NCBI GenBank assembly: GCA_942159475.1
Contig: OW804096.1
Coordinates: 111,016,194 to 111,080,193 of the forward strand
Reading direction: 5' to 3'
Length of the DNA: 64,000 nucleotides
DNA from: Sthenelais limicola
Lineage: Eukaryota > Annelida > Polychaeta > Phyllodocida > Sigalionidae
The position numbers and the translations under genes were made by a program. The notes under the pieces are model-generated. The model was not told the origin of the DNA and made no database searches. It saw only the letters and a program-made list of their open reading frames with translations. How positions within the stretch are numbered: position 1 is the first letter of the stretch; each line of letters begins with the position of its first letter. Below are positions 55,985 to 64,000 of this stretch, in pieces.

Positions 55985-56140
55985 TAACCATAAATCGGGG
56001 GGGGGGGGGGGTGCTGCCATGGACTCGGGGCCCCTACCGTCCATGGCAGGAGCCCTACCGGCGGGGCCCTAACGTCCAAACCGGGGGCCCTAACGTCCAG
56101 GCCCAGGGCCCTACCGCCTGGGGCCCTAACGTCTCGGGGG
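55985..56140 (-). repeat. GACGTTAGGGCCC cluster, right (inverted)
   Basis: Several GGGGCCCTAACGTC or GGGCCCTACCG units follow a G-run (about 55998-56013). They are inverted relative to 47440-47530. Confidence 0.8.
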
Positions 56141-56531
56141 GAGCTACTCTAAGCTACGGTACTCTATAGTGCAACCGCACTCCACGAGCCGGAGTCCGGC
56201 CCTCTCCGCGGAAGTTGGCAGCCCTGCCCCGGCCAAAGATCCTGAATCATCACATTCACACCCGTTGGAAACTACAATGCATATTGCTTACACGTCCATA
56301 ACCACGAATCATAGAATGTCAAACGATCTCGATGTAAACCTAAATACCAGAAACAGTCTTACCTGCGTGCGATAGGCGATATTGTGGGGACTGGCCAATA
56401 AATCAAACAACGGAAGTAAGAACTGGGTCAGTTATGTTTACTTCGTAAGTGGGTTTCCGGTTCAAACGGCACGTTGAGGGCCAGGGGACAAGGTCCCTTA
56501 TCTTGATCCACGAATGACTTCCTTCATCAAT
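56141..56531 (+). promoter_or_regulatory. Candidate bidirectional promoter region
   Basis: CpG-richer DNA upstream of the exon at 56532. It has GGCCAATAAA (CCAAT-type) near 56393, CGGAAGTAAG (ETS-type) near 56414 and TTTCCGG near 56453. On the minus strand CGCACGCAG|GTAAGA forms a good splice donor at about 56363, so a divergent transcript could start here. All sites are read by eye. Confidence 0.3.
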
Positions 56532-56637
56532 ATGGGCAATGTTCTTGTAAAAAGTGCCGTTGTTGACGTAGGTATACAATGGGCCTGTTTTGCCGTCGCA
56601 GCAGCGTTCAAGACCGAAAAATTCTTCGATTTAGCTG
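56532..56637 (+). CDS. First exon of a DUF1295-like membrane protein (host gene candidate)
   Basis: From ATG 56532 the 35 codons read MGNVLVKSAVVDVG, then IQWACFAVAAAFKTEKFFDLA, and stop in phase 1 at a G|GTAGGT donor (56637/56638). The pattern D-x-GIQW-x-x-(F/W)A-x-AA-x-KTEKF(Y/F)DLAG matches the start of eukaryotic DUF1295 proteins, multi-pass membrane proteins related to steroid 5-alpha-reductase-like enzymes. The hydrophobic IQWACFAVAAAF would be the first membrane helix. The next exon should start by completing a Gly codon. No further exon is seen in the window; 57.06-64 kb is occupied by a Gypsy element in the same orientation. The family call is from memory of the motif. Confidence 0.6.
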
Positions 56638-56639
56638 GT

Positions 56640-57060
56640 AGGTTCTGCTTACGTACCGTACCGTAGCCTAGCTACAGCTTTATAATTTATTGGCAATATT
56701 GCCTCAATATTTAGACCCCGCCCCCTGGGCTAACGTAACGCATAGCTATGTCGCTAGCCCGGGCTCCCAGGCCCTCTCTATGTATGAGCGACAAACCAAA
56801 CTCTTAAGCCAGAGAGTCTGAGCCTCTCGGGCTAAGCTACGCATGCTATTCAATTAGTTAAGACGCATTTTACACATACCCCGCATTTTACACGGAAACC
56901 CCACATTTTAGGCCTACACTTGGGTCGGGACAGGCAGGTTGTGTATTTTGCTACCTAGGCCTAGTAGCCTACTAGTGGTGCGCCCTAAGTTACTTAGTAA
57001 AAGCTAAAACTTTTAAGTTGCCTCAACTGAGGCTATTTTATACGAGTCATGATAACTTTA
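56640..57060 (+). other. Start of putative intron 1
   Basis: No coding features. GC-rich CGCCCCCTGGGCTAACG and GCTAGCCCGGGCTCCCAGG segments lie near 56720-56780, with AT-rich sequence after 56830. Confidence 0.4.
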
Positions 57061-57063
57061 TAA

Positions 57064-57454
57064 TGTGATGGAGTGGAATTATCCATTACACAGCATTCAG
57101 ACCTATAGTCCAGAGATAAGTCATATCAGGTCAGTGGGAGTATTAGATACACATAGGGGGAGGTAACATACATACTTAGGAATATAGATTGTAAACCAGA
57201 CTCCACCTCTTCACCTGTACGCATGAATATTGATAATTTGATATGATATATATATGAGCTAGAGATATTAAAAGACAGAACCTTTATGGAATTGAAACTG
57301 TTGTGTCATTCTTTACTGTACTTATATTAGAGGATCATACATAGACCAACTTAGAGATATCCACTCACACATATACCACAGGACTTCTAGTATACATTCA
57401 CCCAATATCGATCTTAAAAGTATATACATGCATATCTACAGTCTAGTGGACGCA
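57064..57454 (+). repeat. Tentative 5' LTR of the second Gypsy element
   Basis: It starts TGTGATGG and includes a TATA-like TATATATATGAG (about 57245). It ends near GTGGACGCA before ATTGTATCATTGGTGGAAG, where a primer site would be expected. The matching 3' LTR lies outside the window, so both ends are guesses. Confidence 0.3.
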
Positions 57455-57503
57455 TTGTATCATTGGTGGAAGAATCCGGATTGGGTTTGGATTGTATTTC
57501 TGG

Positions 57504-59762
57504 ATGTCTGAGAGTGAGGGGGATTCTCTGGATTCTGTGTTAAATCTCACAGACACCAACAGAAGTATACTCAACACTACTGCTGAGTTTATTGTCAGTA
57601 CTCAGAGGCTCTTCAAAGGGAAGAGAAACATCCCCAGGACTGGGAGTTTTTCACAGCAAATGGACAAAATAGCGGCAAGGATAGGAGGAGTTGTTTCCAG
57701 CATGACAAAGGCAAAAAAGGTGGGTGTGTTTGCTGATAACACTAACTCTAACACTAACAGTTCAGCAAAAAGCACTGCATCTGTATCTAATATTGACTCT
57801 AAAATTAAAGGAAGTGCTCCACCTGCATATGGGGAATCTGTGGACCATAGGGTTAAGCCCAGTGCAGCAAAACCTAATGCACCATTAATACAAATAGGAG
57901 GGGGGGTAAGTAGTACATATTTGGGGGCTATGGGAATGGGACAAGCTGGGGGATTTGCACAAGACAATACGGGACCTTGGGATGAATGGGACAATTGCGC
58001 ACATGAGTTTGTAGGACATGCACAGCCCACCTATCACCAAGCCGCTATTTTAGTTCAAGAAAACCGACGGTTAAAGCAAGAGTTGGATCGCACATTAGAT
58101 GCAGAGCGTCAGCGTCAGCGCGATTACGAAGACCGCATTGACGTAATTGCGCATGAGCTGCGCGACACAAAGCGAACGCTGAAGGAGAGCGACGCAGACA
58201 GAGGGGCGCACATCAGTCATCTGAAGCGTGAGCTCATAGAGGAGTCCGTCAAGAGGGACCAAGAGCTCTTGGAAGAGAGGAGCGGGCATGAGCGCAGGGC
58301 GGCAGCCCTGGAGCAGGAGTTGAGGATTCAAGCGGAGGCACTAGCCAAAAAAGACAAGGAGTTCTGCTTGGCTAAGGACAGGTACCGCCAAGATCAGGAA
58401 GATATAGAGCGAAGGCTCGTCCTCCTGAGGCAAAGACACTGCACACACGAGAGCTGCGGGCGTGGCCGGTGTCCGGAGGTGACTTGCATAGAGAGCAGGC
58501 TGGGCTCCGAGTCGAGTGGAAAGGCGACGCCAGAAATTCGCTTGCCCTTCCAGTTTACAACAAGCACAAGGGGTCCTGACGCACCGGAAGGCCCTCCCAG
58601 GGGAACCGTTGATATGGAACGGGAGTCAGGAAACGCGGCCATGCGTTTTTTCGTGGAACCACCGGACAAATTCTCCGAATCAACGGCGCTGAGATCGGTG
58701 GAGGAGTTTTTCTCCGAATATGAGGCGTGGGCAACAGCCCTAAACATAAAGCGAGTCTTTTGGCTCCAGGGGCTGAGCGCCCGCCTCGAAGGCTCGGCGA
58801 GGAGCTTCTATAAGCAGCTGACTGCACCTAATCGAGGACGCCCGGTGTACGATGACGTCAAGGAGCGTTTTCTGGATAACTTCAAAGAACTTCCATTCGG
58901 AGAAGTAAAAGAAGATTACAGCCGGCGCCGCCAGGGAGATAAGGAATCGGTGAAGGAGTATGCCGACTCCATGCTCACGCTGCTAGCGAGGACATCTCTG
59001 ACGGAAGATGAACGCACTAAGGCCTTCTTGGCAGGCCTGAAGGACGGACTGATGGAGCGAGTGCTCACGGAAAACCCACGCACTAGCGAGTTGGCCTTCA
59101 GAATCGCGCTCAAGTACGAGATGTCCGATATTCAGCGCGATAAGGCTCTCGAACGCTTAATGCCAGATGCAACTGCCATGATAGCTGCCCTGACTATGGC
59201 AGGTTATCAGGTGGAATCGAAGGAGGAGGGCGTTAATGCGGTGCAGCAATTTGCGCCATCAACAGGGGGAAAGAAATCCTGGGACGGGAGGGGCAAGGGT
59301 CGAGGGGGTTCGCAACGCGGTGGAGGCCGTGGTGGTTACCAGAATACCCAAAATAACCAGAGTTATCAGAATAACCAGGGTTACCAGGGCTACCAGAATA
59401 ACCAGAACCAAGACCAAAGCTCCCCCAACCAAGAGCTACCTCAGCAATTTGCTCAGGCAACGCCAGGATACATGGCAAGCAACGGAACTCTGCAACCATT
59501 GCCAGTGCCGATGCAATTCCCGCCAGGTTACGGCATGCCTGCGGCACCACAATTTCTGCAACCACCGCCAGGACAATTCTTCCCTCAGCCTCCGCAGCAG
59601 CAACAGAACCAGTCCTACCATAGGGGACAGAACCAGGGGGGCCATTACCAGCAGTGGGGAAACGGCCAGGGGGGTCAGAATAATCAGGGAAACCAGGGAA
59701 ACCAGGGAAATCAGGGAAATCAGAAGGGGGGACAGAAGGGGGGTCAGGGTAATTTTTTCTAG
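57504..59762 (+). CDS. Gypsy gag with coiled coil and Q/N-G-rich tail, 752 aa
   Basis: The open frame begins at 57492 without ATG; the first ATG is 57504 (MSESEGDSLDSVL). Residues 1-160 are Ser/Thr/Ala-rich. About 162-320 form a charged heptad-rich coiled coil (RRLKQELDRTLDAERQRQRD and on), ending in a Cys cluster HCTHESCGRGRCPEVTC. About 375-550 is a retrotransposon gag/capsid domain ('FSEYEAWATALNIKRVFWLQ', 'VYDDVKERFLDNF', 'VKEYADSMLTLLAR'). About 585-752 is RGG/YQNNQ/GNQ low complexity, likely RNA-binding in place of zinc knuckles. The length is about twice a usual Gypsy gag. It overlaps pol at the frameshift site. Confidence 0.88.
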   Translation: MSESEGDSLDSVLNLTDTNRSILNTTAEFIVSTQRLFKGKRNIPRTGSFSQQMDKIAARIGGVVSSMTKAKKVGVFADNTNSNTNSSAKSTASVSNIDSKIKGSAPPAYGESVDHRVKPSAAKPNAPLIQIGGGVSSTYLGAMGMGQAGGFAQDNTGPWDEWDNCAHEFVGHAQPTYHQAAILVQENRRLKQELDRTLDAERQRQRDYEDRIDVIAHELRDTKRTLKESDADRGAHISHLKRELIEESVKRDQELLEERSGHERRAAALEQELRIQAEALAKKDKEFCLAKDRYRQDQEDIERRLVLLRQRHCTHESCGRGRCPEVTCIESRLGSESSGKATPEIRLPFQFTTSTRGPDAPEGPPRGTVDMERESGNAAMRFFVEPPDKFSESTALRSVEEFFSEYEAWATALNIKRVFWLQGLSARLEGSARSFYKQLTAPNRGRPVYDDVKERFLDNFKELPFGEVKEDYSRRRQGDKESVKEYADSMLTLLARTSLTEDERTKAFLAGLKDGLMERVLTENPRTSELAFRIALKYEMSDIQRDKALERLMPDATAMIAALTMAGYQVESKEEGVNAVQQFAPSTGGKKSWDGRGKGRGGSQRGGGRGGYQNTQNNQSYQNNQGYQGYQNNQNQDQSSPNQELPQQFAQATPGYMASNGTLQPLPVPMQFPPGYGMPAAPQFLQPPPGQFFPQPPQQQQNQSYHRGQNQGGHYQQWGNGQGGQNNQGNQGNQGNQGNQKGGQKGGQGNFF
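59753..59762 (+). promoter_or_regulatory. Programmed -1 frameshift site T-TTT-TTC before gag stop
   Basis: The gag codons read AAT TTT TTC TAG, so T TTT TTC (59753-59759) matches X-XXY-YYZ and sits immediately before the UAG. A -1 slip enters the pol frame, which is open from there to 64000. A downstream RNA stem was not worked out. Confidence 0.75.
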
Positions 59763-62700
59763 ACGAACCAGCAGAACGCCCCTCGTTCTGGCTGGGACTC
59801 GAATCCGCAGATATTACGCCAGCTCAGGAAGCGGACATGGAGCGTCGCTTTCAGAAGAGGAAATACCAGAAAGCGGCGAGGCGTAAATTGGCGGACGACA
59901 AACGAACAGCCCAGGAGACTGTGCTGGCCATTGAGCCAACTGGGACTGAAATAGACATGTCTTCCGTCAAATTAACACTGTCATCCGGGGACAATCCGGG
60001 AAACATCTTTTTGCACACAAATTGCAATGTGATGGGGGGTATGGGGGGTCTGAGGGTACCATTTTTGATTGACACCGGAGCCTCTGTGAGCTGTCTTAGC
60101 GAGCAGCTGTACCAAAAGCTACGAACAATGGAAGCGACGGTGCACTGTGTTGTCAATGTCAGGACTCGGGTTTTCACCGCTGACGGGGCCAAACATATGG
60201 CGAACTATAAAGCCAGGGTCAGTTTTTCTCTTGAGCATTTGTCTTGTATTTGTTGGTTTTTAATCGTACCTGGGTTGTCTATTCCAGCTATCCTCGGGGT
60301 GGACTTCTTACGTAAGGAACGGGCATCACTGACCTTTGGCTCAGAACCAAGAGTACATGCGGTAAGGTTAGCAGACACTAAGGTAGTACCGGCGAATAGC
60401 GAGTTTACGTGCTCCGCCGTGGTCACCTATCCGGAGGATATGTCGGCCACGATAGGGACGTTAAACAATCTAAAACGACCACAGCCAGTCTCATTTGCGG
60501 TTAAGGGCGCGGCGGTCAGGCCTTTGCCGGGCACCAACATCATACCAGTTACAGTCTTTAACGCGGGTAGGATGCCTTTGACCCTACATAAGGACTATGT
60601 CATAGCGGTATATACAGTGTGTGATGAGGATGATCTCGTGCCAATAGATTTCTCGGGAGAAGGGGGGACCCATCAGGGAGCACAGGTTTCAACTTGCACG
60701 GGGAACATGGGGGGGGACGTTATGGGAGAAGAAGGGGGAAAAGGGAAAAAGGGGTCCTATACATTGGGGTCCGACTTAACAGAGGACCAGAAATCCTCGA
60801 TGAGCACGTTGATAGCGGAATACGAGGGAACGTTCGCATCAAAGGATAAGCCGATCGTCCAGACCGACGTGTATACGCACAAGATCGAGCTGAAGGAAGG
60901 CTACGTGCCTATTAACAAGAATCCGTACCGACTCAATCCGCAAATGATGGCGGTAATGGATAAACTCCTGGACGAACAGATAGACCTGAGAGTCATCGAA
61001 CCCGCGAGCGGCGAATCGGAATTCGCGTCGCCGTGTTTTCTTGTGGAGAAGTCGCGTTTGGGGCTCGACGGGAAGCAGGAGCACAGGCTCGTGATCGACT
61101 ATCGCTGGGTGAATTCCCAGATAAAGGACCAGGCCCGCGTCTTTCCGAGAGCCGACGAAACGTTGGAAAATGTTGGTCGACTCAAAGGCCGCTATTTCAG
61201 CAAATTAGACGCCGCCTCTGGATTTTACCAGGTGTCGTTACGGGAGTCCGATAGGCACATTAGCGCCTTCTCAACCCCTAGGGGCGTTTTTCAATATAGG
61301 GTAATCCCGATGGGGCTGAAAACTGCGCCAAAAGCATTTCACGCTGTGGTCGAGGGAGTGCTGAAGCACATACCAAACGCTCTACCCTATTGCGACGATA
61401 TTATAATTGCGTCCAGTACATGGGACGACCATATGGCAGACGTGCGAGCAGTGCTAGCAGCGTTTCAAAAAGCGAATATGCGATTCAAGGCGGAGAAATG
61501 CGCATTCGGCTACAGAGTAATACAATTTCTAGGGTTTGTGATCACCAAGGATGGGCTCATGCCAGATCCCGACAAGGTCGAGTCTATCCGGTCATACCCA
61601 ACTCCGAAAACGGTAAAGGAACTAAGAGCGTTCAACGGTCTGGCGAATTACTACAGAGCGTTCATCCCGAACTTCTCGGACAAGATGCACCCGCTATACA
61701 TCTTAACCAAGGGCCCGAAGAAGGGACGAGGGGAGATTGCGTGGGGAGAGGAGCAGGAAACTGCCTTCAGAAGCGTCAAGAGGGCGCTCTGCGAGGATGC
61801 ATTGTTGCAATACCCAGACTACGACAAACCGTTCACAATATGGACAGATGCCTCCCGCGTAGGATTAGGTGGTTGCCTGACGCAAGACGACGGGAGCGGG
61901 TTCCATCGACCAGTGGCCTTCGCAGGAAGGAGCATGAACGCCACCGAACGAGACTATTCAGCTACGGATCGGGAACTCCTAGCAATTCGATTTGCAGTAG
62001 AAAAATTTAAACATTACGTGCTAGGCACGACCTTCGAGGTGTACACGGATCATGCCGCGTTGCTTGCGATAAACTCGAAGCAAGACTTGACAGGACGGAT
62101 GGCCAGATGGCTTGATTGGTTCGGGAACTTTGATTTCCAGATAAAACACATCAAGGGGAGCCTTAACCTCGTGCCCGATGTTTTGAGTCGAAGGCCGTAT
62201 CCGGAGGGTAGGGGAGAGAAGTTGGATCCAACCAGCAACGTCGACCGTAAGGTTCGCTTTCGCGAGGTGAACTTTATTAGGTACTTCGGAGCTGGAGACT
62301 TGGTTCAAATGGCACCCATCCGTAAGTACCGACGGCCGTCAATATTGAAGAACGGGAAGCTGCGAAACAAGCGCAGGGACTCGAAAAGCGCTGATCAAGA
62401 AGCCGTTGTCGAGACGGAGCGCGTGGAAGGTACACCTATAAACCCGTACAACATACGAGTGGACGAAGGACAGCCTATAGAGCGCGATACAGGCGCTACC
62501 GACGAATATGTGGCTGTCATGGAGTCTCGCCGAGTGCGAAAGCCCACCGAGAAAATGCGCGAGTGGACGAAGGAAATTGCGGCTAAGCGCGAGAAGAAGA
62601 CACTATTGAAAACCGTAGTGGAAGAAGTGACTGAACCTGTCGACCACTCAGATAGTGATAGTGCGTCAAGCGACGACGATAGGGACGGCGCAGAAGAGCA

Positions 62701-64000
62701 AGGACCAAGAAGGTCCGCCCGTCTGGCCGAAACGGCGGATGAAGGCCGAAAGGAGCCGGAATCAGAACCGCCCTTAGAGCAGCGCAGAGTGCGCCGGCGT
62801 ACGGGGGTAGCGTCGATTAAAGGAAAATATAGAAAGGAACGGGCGCGTAAAGGGGTTAGAGCGGCCTCTATTGACCCACCACAGATAGACTTCTATCGCA
62901 AAATAGAAGGATACTATGGAACGCTGGGTACACAAGTGCAGTTCCTGCGTGCACAGAAAGTTGATGGCTTCTGTGTGGCTATGACCAAATACATCACTAA
63001 GGAGGAGCTTCCACGCGGAAACATGGAGGCACGGAAGGTGCTATTGCACCACGATTGCTTCCTTATATCGAGCGACGTTCTCTATCGCATCCCGCCACGT
63101 ACACGCAGGGATGAAATCGAGGCTAGAGCGCAACTGGTGGTGCCTGAGGCAATGGTACGCAAGTTACTCGAACAGATACACGACTCTCCATTGGGTGCAC
63201 ACTTGGGGGCCGGTAAGGTAATGAGCGTATTGACACCACGGTACTACTGGACGACTATGTCTCGAGACGTTACGCAATACATCGGCACTTGCGACAAGTG
63301 TCTGTCGAATAAACCAAATAAGCATCCGATCAGGCTACCAATGACTGCCAGGCAGCCGGCCCCAGGGCCGTGGTCAGCAGTTATGATCGATACATTGGGA
63401 CCTTTGCCAGAGACCACTAACCACAATAAATACATTCATGTGTGTGTGGATGTATATAGTAGGTTCTGCGTGGCTTGGCCCACGGACAACATAAAGTCCT
63501 CAACACTTATTGAAGAATTTTTCCGAAATGTGATAGCGGTTATGGGAGTACCAGCTGAGATTTATTCCGATAACGGCAGCTCTTTTAATTCAAAATTGTT
63601 CTCCGGGTTTTGCAAAACCATGGGGATGCGACAGATCTTCTCGTCTGTTTACAAGCCCACGACAAACGGGCAGGTCGAAAGATGGAATTCGACACTTGTA
63701 CAGGCGCTGAGGGCGTTCACAGATGCATCGACCCAGAAAGATTGGGATCGATATGTAGCACCAATTGTGTTCGCAGTTAACGCATCAGATGCACAGTCGC
63801 TTGGTTTCTGTCCCTTTCTACTGGTCTATGGCCGCCTACCCAAATTGCCGAGCGATCGGGTCCTACGTGAATACGAAGGGGACATTAAGCCGGTGCTCGA
63901 ACATTTAGCGGACATTTTGCAAAACCAGGAATTTTACGGTGAAATGGCACAGAAAAAGCTGGAGGAGTCGAAACAACGTATGAAGGCGAGATATGATAAG
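59759..64000 (+). CDS. Gypsy pol: protease, RT, RNase H, integrase (runs off window)
   Basis: 1414 codons are open to the window end. Residues counted from 59759: protease with LIDTGASV (about 105) and ILGVDFL; RT with 'VIDYRWVNSQIKD', 'SKLDAASGFYQ' and a YCDD active site (544); RNase H with WTDASR (about 696) and the closing 'VPDVLSRRP'; a linker of about 230 residues (810-1040) rich in Arg/Lys/Glu with an acidic DHSDSDSASSDDD stretch and RRSARLAE; integrase with H-x-H and CDKC (1140-1182), Asp in MIDTLG (about 1210), Asp in SDNGS (about 1271) and Glu in VERW (about 1306). All catalytic residues seen are intact. Likely translated as a gag-pol fusion by -1 slippage. Confidence 0.92.

Larger units (their letters stand above)
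57064..64000 (+). mobile_element. Second Ty3/Gypsy retrotransposon, 3' end outside the window
   Basis: It carries gag (57504-59762) and pol (59759 to beyond 64000) in a -1 frame relation. All visible reading frames are open, so the copy may be intact. Its coding part is GC-richer than the surroundings. It is unrelated in detail to the Gypsy at 49.7 kb: separate gag and pol, a much longer gag and a different RT motif. Confidence 0.88.

Overview
This window looks like transposon-rich DNA from an animal nuclear genome. The base composition is AT-rich, there are GT-AG introns, non-LTR, LTR and tyrosine-recombinase retrotransposons, a hAT DNA transposon, MITEs and minisatellites, and no operons or bacterial-style genes. 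The element mix (Ty3/Gypsy with a Leu-type primer site, a Ngaro-like YR retroelement, CR1/Jockey-like LINEs, repeated copies of PIN-like and PD-(D/E)XK-like 'orphan' proteins) resembles marine invertebrates such as echinoderms, hemichordates, lancelets, molluscs or brachiopods. The species cannot be assigned from the sequence alone.

Layout. 0-9 kb: decayed pieces of a PIN-like family (about 950-1545), minus-strand LINE reverse-transcriptase pieces (3.1-5.45 kb, including a chimeric ORF), a possible minus-strand gag-like relic (5.45-6.42 kb) and a broken THAP-type zinc-finger ORF behind a promoter-like segment (8.45-9.0 kb). 10-16 kb: a CT-rich dispersed repeat, an L1-like 3' end, and a 56-70 bp minisatellite that was split by a 5'-truncated LINE and then partly duplicated. 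16-22 kb: no recognisable gene. 22.3-27.5 kb: a Ngaro-like retrotransposon (gag, RT-RNase H, tyrosine recombinase) broken by stops and frameshifts, with a 532-bp MITE in the gag zinc-finger region. 28-43 kb: mostly non-coding, with several small repeats, MITEs, hairpins and a LINE copy in three pieces. 43.3-46.2 kb: a PIN-like protein pseudogene and the C-terminal part of a transposon protein with a nuclease-like domain.

47.4-56.2 kb holds the clearest nested structure. A hAT transposon (48036-55813, TIR CAGAGGTGCCAA, exact 6-bp target duplication AGAATA) carries a split transposase gene. An apparently intact Ty3/Gypsy element (49695-54693, 106-bp LTRs, TSD AAATC, one 1436-codon gag-pol ORF) sits inside one of its introns. 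Inverted clusters of a GACGTTAGGGCCC-like motif lie on either side of the hAT element.

56.5-64 kb: the best candidate for a host gene is a short first exon (56532-56637) resembling the N-terminus of DUF1295 membrane proteins, ending at a GT donor. Just downstream in the same orientation lies a second Ty3/Gypsy element, possibly in intron 1. Its long gag is joined to an open pol through a T-TTT-TTC slippery heptamer directly before the gag stop; pol runs off the window. Most sequence here is therefore mobile DNA in different stages of decay, and the insertions give a relative chronology.
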